Below, one piece after another: positions 1-9,279 of a stretch of 64,000 nt of DNA (position 1 is the stretch's first letter; the number at the start of each line of letters is the position of its first letter). The position numbers and the translations under genes were made by a program. A model generated the notes under the pieces. It saw only the letters and a list, made by a program, of their open reading frames with translations, searched no databases and was not told the DNA's origin. The stretch is from G963677085 sp963677085 (lineage in GTDB: Bacteria > Planctomycetota > Planctomycetia > Pirellulales > Thermoguttaceae), in NCBI GenBank assembly GCA_963677085.2, contig CAXXFH010000003.1:806001-870000 (forward strand), in the 5' to 3' direction.

Positions 1-999
1 GCGGATTTCTTCGTCGCTGATTTCTTTGCGCCAAGGCACGTCGTTGGCCATGGTTTCGAGCAAAAAGAAATTAGGCGTACACGCAGCGATGTGCAACGTC
101 GCAATGTTGGTAATGGGGCCCATCGGATTGTGTGGACAAAAACCCACCCCGGCCGCGTCGGCCCAACCGGCCATCAAGCAAATCTCTCGGATGCCGACGC
201 GACTGATATCGGGTTGGATGAAGTCGCCACACTCTCGGTCCAGGTAGTCGCGGGCCTGGTAACGATTGTAAATCCGTTCGCCGGCCGCGATCGGCACCGA
301 CACGCGGCGACGCAGACCGGCCAACCCTTCGAACAGTTCAGGGAAAAGCGGTTCCTCGAACCAGAGGACTCCGAACGGCTTCAGGGCTTCCGCAATCCGC
401 ACCGCGCTTTCCACGTTGAACCGTCCGTGGCCTTCGATCATCAGATCGATCGATTCGCCGACGGCTTCGCGTACGGCCGCCACGCAACGAATCGATTCGA
501 CCAACTCGCTACGGGTGATGTCGCGATAGAGGCTACCGAAGGGGTCCCATTTGAGCCCCATCCAGCCGCGGGCGACGGCTTCGCGGGCTTTCGCGGCAAA
601 TTCCTCAGGCGTTTTGGCCGGCACAAACCAAGCGTTGGCGTAGCACAGCACCCGATCGCGGCACTGTCCGCCCAGCAGTTGCCAGACGGGTTGGCCCAGC
701 ATCTTGCCCTTGATGTCCCAGCAGGCCATCTCCAGGCCGGCCAGGGCGCTGGTCAGCACGGGGCCAATGCGCCAGTAGGAGTCGCGGTAAAGGTCATGGC
801 ACAGCGACTCGATGTCTAACGGGTTGCGCCCCAACAACGAGGGCGTGAGGTCTTCGATCATGCCCATGATGGCATTTTCGTGCAGCCCGATGGTCGCTTC
901 GCCGTAGCCGTACAGGCCTTCGTCGGTTTCGATTTTAACGAAGGCCAGATTGGTCCGGTACATATCGCAGAGCCATTTCTTAATGGCGGTGATCTTCAT
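1..999 (-). CDS. Enolase-superfamily sugar acid dehydratase, GalD-like (C-terminus beyond window)
   Basis: The reading frame is open from an ATG at 999 to the window edge (333 codons), so the C-terminus is missing. An AGGAG ribosome site lies just upstream. The N-terminal capping domain covers about residues 1-110, followed by the barrel. Candidate metal ligands are Glu189 (in IEGHGR; Asp is usual here in D-galactonate dehydratase), Glu215 (WFEEP) and Glu241 (AAGER). His191 and His290 (PHNPMGP) match the two histidines of the galactonate dehydratase subgroup. The family dehydrates sugar acids to 2-keto-3-deoxy acids in the cytoplasm. The gene is last in a four-gene operon and starts 26 bp after the SDR gene. 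A role in galactonate or related acid breakdown is inferred; the exact substrate cannot be read from sequence. Confidence 0.9.
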   Translation of the reverse strand, partial: MKITAIKKWLCDMYRTNLAFVKIETDEGLYGYGEATIGLHENAIMGMIEDLTPSLLGRNPLDIESLCHDLYRDSYWRIGPVLTSALAGLEMACWDIKGKMLGQPVWQLLGGQCRDRVLCYANAWFVPAKTPEEFAAKAREAVARGWMGLKWDPFGSLYRDITRSELVESIRCVAAVREAVGESIDLMIEGHGRFNVESAVRIAEALKPFGVLWFEEPLFPELFEGLAGLRRRVSVPIAAGERIYNRYQARDYLDRECGDFIQPDISRVGIREICLMAGWADAAGVGFCPHNPMGPITNIATLHIAACTPNFFLLETMANDVPWRKEISDEEIR

Positions 1000-1025
1000 G
1001 GTCAGATTTTTCTCCTGGTAGTGGT

Positions 1026-1784
1026 TCAGTGCGGTAGCACGAAACGGCCGCCGTTGACGAAAATGGTTTCGCCCGTAATGAAATCGGATTGCACGAGAAA
1101 TAACACGGCGTCGGCGACATCCTCGGGGCGGCCGGCGCGGCCGATGGGAACGTTAGCGGCATAGTTGTCCATAGCGGGACGCCCCCAGCGAGCCAACATG
1201 GCCTCGGTTTCAATGTAGTCTGGTGCTACCGCGTTGGCCGTAATACCTTGCCGCATCCCGCGTTGGGCCAATGAACGAGTTAGGCCCAGCATTCCCGCTT
1301 TGGCGCAACTGTAGGCGATCCATTCGTCCTCTCCTTTACCGGCAACGGCTTGCACCGAGGATATGTTGATCACCCGTCCGTATTGCTGACGTTGCATGGA
1401 CTCCCACGCGGCCATCGCACAGAGGTACGCGCCCTTGAGGTCCACTGCCAGCACGCGATCCCACCATTGTTCGTCGGAAAGGGTTTCGGGGCGTGGCGGT
1501 TCCACTCGGGCGCTGTTCACAAGAATGTCCAAACGTCCGAACGGTTCGACGATGCCGGCCACCATGGCATGAACCTCGTCGCAGGACGAAACGTCGGCCA
1601 CGGTGGCGAGCGCTGTGCCGCCGGCGGCGACGATTTCCGTCACGACCCGTTCGGCCCGTTCGCGATTCACATCGTTCACGGCGACACATGCTCCCTGGGC
1701 GGCCAACGCGCGGGCGATTGCTCGGCCGATCCCTTGCCCGGCCCCGGTTACCAGGGCGACTCTTTTTTCGAAGGCTTCGTTCAT
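1026..1784 (-). CDS. SDR-family NAD(P)-dependent oxidoreductase
   Basis: This is a 252-residue classical short-chain dehydrogenase. The Rossmann motif TGAGQGIG lies at residues 14-21, catalytic Ser at about 142, and Tyr158/Lys162 in YSCAK. The usual NNAG motif reads NSAR, a mild deviation. The C-terminus ends in the typical TGETIFVNGG segment. The protein has no signal peptide and is cytoplasmic. It sits between a secreted glycosidase gene and a GalD-like dehydratase gene with gaps of about 25 bp on both sides, so co-transcription is likely. Oxidation of a released sugar such as galactose to its lactone is a reasonable inference, since sugar dehydrogenases of this family feed that dehydratase class. 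Other polyol or keto-sugar substrates remain possible. Confidence 0.9.
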   Translation of the reverse strand: MNEAFEKRVALVTGAGQGIGRAIARALAAQGACVAVNDVNRERAERVVTEIVAAGGTALATVADVSSCDEVHAMVAGIVEPFGRLDILVNSARVEPPRPETLSDEQWWDRVLAVDLKGAYLCAMAAWESMQRQQYGRVINISSVQAVAGKGEDEWIAYSCAKAGMLGLTRSLAQRGMRQGITANAVAPDYIETEAMLARWGRPAMDNYAANVPIGRAGRPEDVADAVLFLVQSDFITGETIFVNGGRFVLPH

Positions 1785-1808
1785 TCTTTTGTCCGCGGCG
1801 CGCCGACT

Positions 1809-3326
1809 TCACTTCAGGGGGCTAATCACGATGTTTTTTTCCATAATCAGTGCCGGAGCGTCATAGACCGGAATGTCCTTCAGGATCGTTTTGCCGCCCT
1901 CAGCGATGACCCGTTCCACAGGCAACTCGTAAATTGCACCCGTCACCATATCAACCCATACCGGCTTCTCGAAGGTAATCCCCGTCAACGTAAATCGCGC
2001 CAGCGTTGTTTCGTTCGTGTTATCAGGGTGTGCCGAGCGATCCCAAAACGCAAGCAGCTTCTGGCCGCTGGTTTTTTCGTTGAACAGGTAGACGGCCGTC
2101 TCTTTCTCGCATTCGACATCACAGGCGAACCCGATGACCGGCTCCAGCGAACTATCGAACACCGAGGCGATATTCTGCACGGTATAGTAGGCCGGCTTGA
2201 CCTTCAGCACCTCGCCATCCTCGTTGCACTTGATCAGTCCCATTCGTTTCATGAAGCGGTCTTCCCGGGTGCGGATCCAGATGGGGTCCACGAATTTGGT
2301 GTAGCGTTCGGGCTGGTCGTACGCGGGATCGTAGAAGGTGAACACCAGCGACTCGATGTCGTGGCCCAGATCGCCGATCATCCGTCGGGCATTCCACTTG
2401 CACTGCGTCAGCTCGCTGTTCCACGGTGCCGACGAAATCGCTGTTGAATAGTGGGGATTGGACGTCGCGCCCGCCTCGCCCTGCCAGACCTTCATGCTAG
2501 GCGCATATTGGTGAATCATTTTTGTGAATTTGTCGACGGCAGGAAAAATCGTGTCGGGATTGGTTGAATAATTGTGATAGATCATCCACTCAAAAAGCCC
2601 GGTTTTGCCGTTTTCGGCGAGGACTTTCATATAGGGCTCGGCAAAGCGAACGTTGGGCCAGCTAATTACCAGGCCGGCAATTCGCGCGTCGGGGATGTGT
2701 CGTTTGATGATCTCAGCGGTCCGAATGTTGTTTTCTGCCACCGCTTCTGGTGTGTTGCCTTTGCAGTTGCTCGGTTCATTCCAAGTGGACCAATCCATTA
2801 CTCGGTCTTTGTAGTGCGAGGCAAGTGCGTTGACCCAGGCATCCCACGCGGCAAGGCCCACCTCGCCATGAGGGAGCCCGTCGCTTAAAGCGGCCCCACC
2901 TCCGCCCGGATAGATCGGGTTGCCATAGGACGTTTCCATGAGGACGTCCATCCCCTGCTCACACAGATAATCCACCTGTCGATCCAGCCAGGCGAAGTCG
3001 TACACGCCTTTGACCTTCTCCGTCTTCGCCCAACCGGCTTGCAGCCGGATGCGTTTGATTCCGAGCGGTTCGATATAGGCCTTGAACTGCTCGAAGTCTC
3101 CGTAATCGCGATCGAGCATCTCGCAACCGATCGTCAGATTCGACCGCCCAACCTCGCGTGCCCCGCGCGGCTTGATCGTTCCGATCCGTTTAAGCCCAGG
3201 ATCAAGAGTAGTTTGAACACGGTCGTGGGTGTAGTCGATCATCGGGTCGGTGGTTTCGTTCGCGAAGAGCGAAGGAACGGTCCCCAGGAAGACTAGCAGT
3301 GCGACAAGCGAAATGGCGGTTTTCAT
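1809..3326 (-). CDS. Secreted clan GH-A glycoside hydrolase (GH39/GH5-like)
   Basis: The 505-residue protein starts at the ATG at 3326, chosen because AAAGGAGA lies just upstream and a clear signal peptide follows (about residues 1-22, hydrophobic core ISLVALLVFLG). A longer open frame continues upstream but would overlap the preceding gene. The barrel contains STWNEPSN near residue 181, whose Glu is the expected acid/base. WQGEAGA near residue 282 supplies a plausible nucleophile Glu. Clan GH-A retaining glycosidases use this pair on strands 4 and 7. A C-terminal beta-rich region follows, as in GH39-like enzymes. The gene lies between the GH36 and SDR genes with gaps of about 22-24 bp. The substrate is unknown; a beta-xyloside, beta-galactoside or similar link is possible. 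Confidence 0.8.
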   Translation of the reverse strand: MKTAISLVALLVFLGTVPSLFANETTDPMIDYTHDRVQTTLDPGLKRIGTIKPRGAREVGRSNLTIGCEMLDRDYGDFEQFKAYIEPLGIKRIRLQAGWAKTEKVKGVYDFAWLDRQVDYLCEQGMDVLMETSYGNPIYPGGGGAALSDGLPHGEVGLAAWDAWVNALASHYKDRVMDWSTWNEPSNCKGNTPEAVAENNIRTAEIIKRHIPDARIAGLVISWPNVRFAEPYMKVLAENGKTGLFEWMIYHNYSTNPDTIFPAVDKFTKMIHQYAPSMKVWQGEAGATSNPHYSTAISSAPWNSELTQCKWNARRMIGDLGHDIESLVFTFYDPAYDQPERYTKFVDPIWIRTREDRFMKRMGLIKCNEDGEVLKVKPAYYTVQNIASVFDSSLEPVIGFACDVECEKETAVYLFNEKTSGQKLLAFWDRSAHPDNTNETTLARFTLTGITFEKPVWVDMVTGAIYELPVERVIAEGGKTILKDIPVYDAPALIMEKNIVISPLK

Positions 3327-3348
3327 GGTGGTATCTCCTTTTGTACTC

Positions 3349-5562
3349 TCAGCGTGCTTTGAAGTGAAAAATGCGGCTGTCGTAATCACCGGAGAGGTCG
3401 ACGAGTACGCCGCTTTCCATAAGGGCGCGCCCGCTGACGGCACGATAAGTCGGCGGCTTGGCAAGATAACGGCTTTTTGATAGCGGAGGTGCCCCATGGA
3501 CTTCGACGTCGTAAATCTTGTCAGGATCGAACGATTCCATAAGGAGATTGGGGATCCTTTCGTTGAACCGCAAGCCGTGCCCGAAGACAAACAAAAGTGC
3601 TTCACTTGCGTCCGGCAAAACGAATTCGAACGCGGCGTAGGGGTGTTCGCGCATCGAGGCGAGGCGGTGTATTTCGCCGCGGCATGTAACGTGGCGGATC
3701 TTCTTGAACAGCTCGCAAAACCGTTTGACCTCCGCGAGTTGTTCAGGACGCTTTTCCTGGAGCGGCTGGCTCATCGCAGGCCAGCCCATCATGCCGATAA
3801 AGGCGGAAAACTGGAACGGCACCCTACCGCCGGGCCCGCCCATGTTCGACGCGCCGCCGGCCATATACGCGGGATGAAGATAGGTGAAACCCTCCTGGAG
3901 AAACAGACTGTCGAACGGCACTTGAATGTCGCTGCGGTTGATTCGCGCGAAATAGTCGTCCATTTTTAAATCAGAGCGTCCGGAGCCGCTGGCGCAGTTT
4001 TCGAAAAATACGTGTGGAAATTCTTTCTGGAGACGGCCAAACAACTCGTAGAAATTCTGAACGTATTTCGTGCGCATCGTACGGCGGTCCGGAACGTCGG
4101 GAATTCCAAAATATCGGTTGAAATCGAGTTTGAGATAGTCGATCTCGTTCTCGCGCAGCAGTTTCGCCATTTCCTGGTAAACGTATTCCAACACGTCGCG
4201 CCGCGAAAGATTGAGCATGGCCGAACCGCCGCTTTTTGCGAAAAGCCACTCCTCCTTTTCCGTGAAAAGTCTCGCCTTGCTCGTAATCCGTTCTGGTTCG
4301 ACCCAGAGCCCGAACTTCATGCCGTTGCGATGTACCTCGTCGCTGATGGGCTTGAGTCCTCGCGGGAAGTTCGCCGGATGGACGGTCCAGTCTCCAATGG
4401 CAGTCTGCCACCCGGCGTCGATGATGAACGTCTCGAAGCCGGCCTGGGCCACAGGTGCGATCAACGCCATGACGCTCTTTTCCGTAACACCGCCTTCCCT
4501 CCAGTTGGGAAGAGCGCAGTAGGTGTTGAACACGAGGGGAACTTCCACGTCGCGCATGTTTTTCGGGTAGAGGTATTTCCGTTGATAACGATGCAGCATG
4601 CGCGAGGCCTCCCCGAAGCCGTCCCGTGTGAAGCCAGCTGTGAAGACAGGCGTGGCGTGGCTTTCGTTCGGCGCAAGCTCCAAGGCGAAGTCGAAGTCGT
4701 TGTATCCGCCGCTGACACGAACCTGACTGTTGGGAGCTTGCTCAATGTTCATTTTCCAGCTTCCGCTCCACTGCAACGTGTCGAACCAGACGGTTCCACT
4801 TTTTTCCGTAGCGAGCCCGTCTTGATCGAGTGCAAAAAACGGAACGTGGTGATGCCCGCTGATTCCCGTCCGGCTTTCCAAAACCTTTTCGCCCTGTTCA
4901 AGCAACTCGCGGCGCACCTGCCATTCCTCGCCCCAGTTTCCCGCGATGTGGGTAAGACGGTATTTGTGCGTATGCGGGACATACCAAACTGCCGACTGAA
5001 TATTTTCGATGACGACTTTTTCCGATCCTTTGTTTTCGACTTCGACCCAGCGGTCGATGAGGTCGAACTCAGGATAGACCCGATAATGCAGGACGACGTG
5101 AAACGGATAGTTTTTCGCTTTGAGTACAATTTTCAGATGGTCGCCCTGAATCTCGTGCGAATCAAACGCCAGCTTGAGATCAACAAGTTGGCCGGGCTTG
5201 TCGAGCTTAAGGCAAGGCTCAAGAAAATAGCTTCCAGTATTTGCCGGATACTCGAAACGGCTATAGCGCATGTGGGTAAAGCCGTGCGGTTGATGAAAGT
5301 AATGCGTCTCCCACGGTTCGGGTACATCGTCGATGCTCGTTAATCTACCGCCCCAAAAGAGATTGACGAAAAGACCGTTTGTGCCAAGTCCAAACGCATA
5401 GCTTGATTCGTCTGTTTGAAGCAGAAAAGCTTTCCGCTCGCCGTCGAACGTTATGGAGGGTTTGCTATTACTTTTTTCTTTTTCGCATTTATCGGCCGCC
5501 TTGGCCTCTACGACGACACATACGCTGCACAGCAAAAAAAACGACAATACCGTTCTCAACAT
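3349..5562 (-). CDS. Secreted alpha-galactosidase, GH36 family
   Basis: This 737-residue protein has a signal peptide (residues 1-20). The start at 5562 is supported by GAGGAGTG a few bases upstream; an earlier in-frame start lacks this. The layout is that of GH36: an N-terminal beta-sandwich (about 30-290), a TIM barrel (about 300-620) and a C-terminal beta-domain. The nucleophile is the Asp in LKLDFNR near residue 480. The general acid is probably the Asp in INRSD near residue 540, next to the ENCASGSGRSD block. Family members release terminal alpha-linked galactose from oligosaccharides and galactomannans. It is the first gene of the operon running down to the window start, so galactose is the likely carbon source handled. 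Confidence 0.9.
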   Translation of the reverse strand: MLRTVLSFFLLCSVCVVVEAKAADKCEKEKSNSKPSITFDGERKAFLLQTDESSYAFGLGTNGLFVNLFWGGRLTSIDDVPEPWETHYFHQPHGFTHMRYSRFEYPANTGSYFLEPCLKLDKPGQLVDLKLAFDSHEIQGDHLKIVLKAKNYPFHVVLHYRVYPEFDLIDRWVEVENKGSEKVVIENIQSAVWYVPHTHKYRLTHIAGNWGEEWQVRRELLEQGEKVLESRTGISGHHHVPFFALDQDGLATEKSGTVWFDTLQWSGSWKMNIEQAPNSQVRVSGGYNDFDFALELAPNESHATPVFTAGFTRDGFGEASRMLHRYQRKYLYPKNMRDVEVPLVFNTYCALPNWREGGVTEKSVMALIAPVAQAGFETFIIDAGWQTAIGDWTVHPANFPRGLKPISDEVHRNGMKFGLWVEPERITSKARLFTEKEEWLFAKSGGSAMLNLSRRDVLEYVYQEMAKLLRENEIDYLKLDFNRYFGIPDVPDRRTMRTKYVQNFYELFGRLQKEFPHVFFENCASGSGRSDLKMDDYFARINRSDIQVPFDSLFLQEGFTYLHPAYMAGGASNMGGPGGRVPFQFSAFIGMMGWPAMSQPLQEKRPEQLAEVKRFCELFKKIRHVTCRGEIHRLASMREHPYAAFEFVLPDASEALLFVFGHGLRFNERIPNLLMESFDPDKIYDVEVHGAPPLSKSRYLAKPPTYRAVSGRALMESGVLVDLSGDYDSRIFHFKAR

Positions 5563-5808
5563 TTCGCACTCCTCGGTTGTTGATCGCACTCCCAATAGCG
5601 TCGGCAATGGCTTGCATCCCTCTATTAACCGGATGTGTGCCAACGCCGCTATGCAACATTCTTTCTTCGTAGCCGTTCACGAGGATTGGCGCAGGCCGTT
5701 TTCTCCGCTGTAGGCTAAGGCGACAGTCCCATTTTCTCGGCATATCGGACGACTTTTGGGGCCTAGTGACGCTGTGCCGCGAACATTCGGACAGTCCCCC
5801 GTGAACGG

Positions 5809-6648
5809 TTACCTTCCTTCCAATTGTCGTTTGCGCCAGACACAGGCGATCAGTCCCAGCAGGCCGGTGACCACCAATGCCAATGCGGACGGCTCCGGAA
5901 CGACGGTCACCGACACATTATCAATTAGATGCTCCGCGTAGGTGCTCGTCCAAGAGAAAGCACATCGCTTTAAGGTATTTGGAACCGCACCTTCCCCGGG
6001 GGCGGCAAACTAGAAATAATCCAGCCCCGACACGGTGACGTCGTTCAGTGTAACGTCGTAAGTCGCTCCCGTAGGCGCATCCCAGTCGCAGACTATTTCC
6101 AGATGATTGGGCAATGGGGTCTCACCATCCCATTCTCTGAGAGTTCCCTCGTCCGGCGTTGGTATAGGATGGAAATCAGTGAGAGTGTACCAATTCGAAA
6201 TATTCCTATCATACGCCTGAAACAAAGCCGTTTCCCCGTCGCCACCGTCGACTATTCTGAAGGAGGCCTTGCTGTCACCACTACCTCCGGTATTCAACAT
6301 GACCACCAACGATTGCCTGCTCGCCCCATCACCAGTGAGCACGGAAAAATCGCAGGAAAACGTGAAGTTGGAAACGGAAGTACTAACGTCCTGTTGCATA
6401 CCACTACCGGTCGAGGCGCCGCGAGGCGCCAAGGCCGTATAAGTTCCCGAGATAACCGGCGACGTCGAGACGACGACCGGTAGACCACCGGACACGTAGT
6501 CGTCACCCGTGAGCCAAGAATCGAACTTGCCCTCAGTGACACTTTCGAAGTCGCCGTTATTGAGCAGGTTTACCGTCTCCGCGTGGATTGGTAAGGTCGC
6601 AAAGAAGGCAAGACTAGCGACACCAGCGATGAGATACCGATTCATCAT
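5809..6648 (-). pseudogene. PEP-CTERM sorting-domain protein interrupted by in-frame TAG
   Basis: The start is a tandem ATGATG (6648/6645) behind GGGGAGG, followed by a signal peptide (LIAGVASLAFFATLPIHA). The body is a beta-rich secreted domain with NGDFES near its N-terminus. The frame meets a TAG at 6010-6012 after 212 residues. The same frame then stays open for 66 more codons to a TAA at 5809-5811. That extension carries VPEPSA, a hydrophobic helix and WRKRQ, the standard PEP-CTERM sorting signal. The amber codon therefore removes the exosortase signal. The paralogue at 24625-25410 has the same layout unbroken. A recent nonsense mutation, a sequencing error or readthrough are all possible. 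Confidence 0.85.
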
Positions 6649-6887
6649 AGAACCTCCCCGAGTTAGACCCATGTGTTCAACAACCTCGGATACGTACGCC
6701 GCACCCTCGGAGCAAAGCGACGGAAACAGCACCTCCTGGGCTGCCATTCAAATGGAGGCCGACGTCAAGTCGGTCCCATTCATTTGCCAATGCCAATATC
6801 GATTCTCAATCGGGGCAGGTGTTGCGTCAATGTAACATCTCGCAAATAATGTAACCTAATTGGCCAATCGATCAGGCGCCTCTCAAA
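6649..6887. promoter_or_regulatory. Divergent intergenic region between PEP-CTERM gene and XylR-like regulator
   Basis: About 240 bp separate two divergent genes, so promoters for both must lie here or nearby. I see no convincing sigma-70 box pair and no clear operator palindrome by eye. XylR-like regulators often act on the adjacent divergent unit, so the regulator may control the PEP-CTERM gene and the glycosidase operon behind it. This is inference from position only. Confidence 0.35.
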
Positions 6888-8078
6888 ATGCCCACTAAAA
6901 GAGAGATCCCCATGTCCTTGCCGAAGCACCCGCAAGTTGCGTTGTTGATCGATACGGCGACCGATTGGGGACGGCGTATGATTCGTGGCATTGGCCGTTA
7001 TGCCCGACAGCAAGGCGGCTGGGATTTGTGGCTCGAACAACGATGCCAGTACGCACCGGGTCGATTGCCGCCAGGTTGGCGAGGCGACGGAATCATCGCC
7101 CGGGTAGCCGATCGAACGATGGCGCGACATTTGGCTCGTGCCCACGGCCACGTCGTCAACGTCTCTACAGCGCGCGTGCCCGGGGCGAAATTTCCTACAG
7201 TGACATCCGATTTGCAGGCCGCCGCGAAACTGGCGATCGCACACTTATTGGACCAGGGCTTCCGGAATTTCGCCTACTATGCGCCGATGAACCTTTCGTT
7301 CGTGGAAGACCACCATCATAGCTTCGTCCAATTGCTCGAAGAACTGGGCTACTCCTGTTCGTTGTTACACGCCCCTGGTGGCAAGCGACCTGGCAAGGAG
7401 TGGCGGAAAAACCAAAAGAAACTCGAACGCTGGATTCGAGATCTTCCCAAGCCGGTAGCGGTGCTTACGTGGACCGGTCGACGTGGGCGCGAGGTAATTT
7501 ATGCGTGCCGCGCGTTAGGGCTTTCGGTGCCCGAGCAAGTGGCCGTTCTCGGGGCCGACGACGACACGTTGCTGTGCGAAACGTGTAACCCGCCGCTGTC
7601 AGGCGTGGCGTTAACGTCGGAGCAAATCGGCTTTGAAGCTGCTTCGCTGTTGGATCGCATGTTGCACGGTGCCAAACCACCGGCGAAGCCACGATTGATC
7701 CCTCCCTCGCGAATCATTGTGCGTCAATCGACCGATACGCTGGCGATCGACGACGAGGACTTAGCCCGAGCGATTGCCTTCATCCGCACGAACGCTTCAT
7801 CACCGATTCAGGTTGGCGATATTCTGCGTGTCGTACCTGTCTCACGAAGGTCACTGGACCGTCGCTTCCAACAAGTGTTGGGGCGAACTCCGGCAGAGGA
7901 GATTCGCCGAGTGCATTTGGAGCGGGCCAAGCAACTTTTGGCCGACACCGATATGCCTGTCCCGAACGTGGCCGCCGCCTCGGGGTTTGGCTCTCGCGAG
8001 TACCTGGCTCGAGCCTTCAAACTAGAGACAGGCCTCAGCCCACGCCAGTATCGAAACCGAATCCAAGGTCGGGCTTGA
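6888..8078 (+). CDS. XylR-like transcriptional regulator (sugar-binding domain + AraC HTH)
   Basis: The protein has 396 residues, or 388 if ATG 6912 is used; the later start has a GAGAG stretch upstream and matches where homologues begin. Residues about 15-275 form a LacI/PBP1-type ligand-binding domain (QVALLIDTATDWGRRMIRGIGRYAR, shortened here as QVALLIDT...GIGRYAR; core AVLGADDDTLLCE). About 295-390 form an AraC-type double helix-turn-helix with SRRSLDRRF and FGSREYLARAFK. XylR-type proteins bind a sugar through the first domain and activate carbohydrate genes through the second. Its divergent position beside the GH36/GH39-like operon suggests control of that operon. The effector is unknown. 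Confidence 0.9.
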   Translation: MPTKREIPMSLPKHPQVALLIDTATDWGRRMIRGIGRYARQQGGWDLWLEQRCQYAPGRLPPGWRGDGIIARVADRTMARHLARAHGHVVNVSTARVPGAKFPTVTSDLQAAAKLAIAHLLDQGFRNFAYYAPMNLSFVEDHHHSFVQLLEELGYSCSLLHAPGGKRPGKEWRKNQKKLERWIRDLPKPVAVLTWTGRRGREVIYACRALGLSVPEQVAVLGADDDTLLCETCNPPLSGVALTSEQIGFEAASLLDRMLHGAKPPAKPRLIPPSRIIVRQSTDTLAIDDEDLARAIAFIRTNASSPIQVGDILRVVPVSRRSLDRRFQQVLGRTPAEEIRRVHLERAKQLLADTDMPVPNVAAASGFGSREYLARAFKLETGLSPRQYRNRIQGRA

Positions 8079-8327
8079 GCGAGAATCTATCCGCAACAAC
8101 AAAGCAGCCATCATGATTTTGATAGGGAACCGGCGATGTTATTGACCTTCGCGGAAGTGGTGACATCGTTATTGATGCTTGCATTGAAAATGATCCGTTT
8201 CGGAAAGCCGAACGCCTGGAACCCCAGACGCCCGTTGGTCGCCTTCCGCTCATTAGCTATGCAAGCGTCAATAGACGTGGAGTTTCGTGTGTTTGACGAA
8301 AGCGGGCAGGAGGCTTTGGTTGCGGTG

Positions 8328-8470
8328 GCCCGGGGCCGGCGGACGGGCGGTCCGAGCATGAAGCCCGATTCGTCCAAAAACGCTATCGGCTGACCCCAAC
8401 AAGCCGCCCTTTTGGGATTTGCGGCCACTCGACATTGCGCCAATGTTCCAGGCCCGCAAAAAGATGAGAC
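8328..8470 (-). pseudogene. Remnant of IS630-family transposase
   Basis: On the minus strand a short stretch reads IAFLDESGFMLGPPVRR, the first catalytic Asp block of one IS630 subgroup. It is preceded, in a shifted frame, by FAGLEHWRN...WPQIPKG, resembling the segment normally found just before it. The rest of the transposase is absent and the surrounding frames are broken. It differs from the IS630-A and IS630-B elements elsewhere in the window, so it records a separate, older insertion. Boundaries are approximate. Confidence 0.55.
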
Positions 8471-9017
8471 CCAGTGGCAGGGGCGAACACACTTGCGTCG
8501 ACGTCCATCGACGTAAGTCGAGCGCCACTCGACTTGCGTCAAAGGCATTTTTCGTAAGTGTCACGCGCCCCGCCCGCCACCACCGCGGTGGACATTGCCG
8601 CTGGCCGTCACTCGGGGAAAAATGCACCGCCTGTGCGGCAGCCCGAAACAACCCACCCTGCCGCTCGCTCCACCCACGCCCAGCATACACCACCAAAAAT
8701 CGAAAGAAAACCATCCAAAGATGTGCGAAAAGTAGGTCAGACCAACGGCGTGCTACGTGATTTAATGAATCGGCTTGCCTGGCCGGTTCGTCGCTACTGG
8801 TCCGCGCGTGGCGACAAAAAAGGTTGATTTGCGAGGGCTTTTGTGACCATTCCTGGGCGTTTTTTTCGGCCAGCATTCCATGCGACGTGGATTCAGGCGG
8901 CTGACAGTATTATTGCCCGATGGCGTTTTTGGGCGAGACAGCCTGTTTCTTGCAAAACGACTGGAAATCGGTTACTGTTTATGTCAGTGATTCCGAGAAC
9001 GTTTTAAGCGAGTTCCT

Positions 9018-9068
9018 CCTGCCGAGATCTATTTACCCTGCCTAGATCTGTCCGTCCTGCCGAGATTT
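9018..9068 (+). repeat. Three 13-bp direct repeats with 19-bp period
   Basis: CCTGCCGAGATCT (9018-9030), CCTGCCTAGATCT (9037-9049) and CCTGCCGAGATTT (9056-9068) start exactly 19 bp apart, each copy differing by one base from the first. They lie about 210 bp upstream of the coiled-coil/DUF1549 gene. Regular spacing near two helical turns is compatible with a protein-binding array, but function is unknown. Confidence 0.65.
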
Positions 9069-9279
9069 GATTTGAGGGGTCTGCCTCGCAAGTCGCTCCG
9101 TGAGCGAAGGGGCTCGGGATTTTCCAGACGAGCCCTGCTGCTGGCGGCGCGACCTGGTACGAGCCACGTGGCCAACGTGTGGGCCACGTCGAATGTGTTG
9201 GCCTTGAACGAATCAGGCGGTTTCCCCGGCGAGCTGGCAGGCTTCCGTCGAACTCAGCCCAAGTTTGAGGTGACACGTG

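Larger units (their letters stand above)
8079..9279. other. 1.2 kb intergenic region with IS630 scrap and short repeats
   Basis: No intact gene is visible between the XylR-like regulator and the coiled-coil/DUF1549 gene. The region holds a short IS630 transposase remnant (about 8330-8470, minus) and a segment at 8229-8280 resembling one at 33226-33277. It also holds a palindromic CGACGT-rich stretch near 8495-8545 and three phased direct repeats at 9018-9068. Several open frames here are short or unlike any protein and are not called. Confidence 0.5.

Noticed and set aside
1809..3605. 598-codon version of the GH-A glycosidase starting at 3605
   Set aside because: It would overlap the end of the GH36 gene by 257 bp; the internal ATG at 3326 has a good ribosome site and a signal peptide.
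4012..5343. Plus-strand 443-codon open frame opposite the alpha-galactosidase
   Set aside because: Antisense shadow; the minus strand encodes a full GH36 enzyme with catalytic motifs.
8268..8876. 202-codon minus-strand open frame as an intact gene
   Set aside because: Only a short part, in a neighbouring frame, resembles IS630; the rest looks random.
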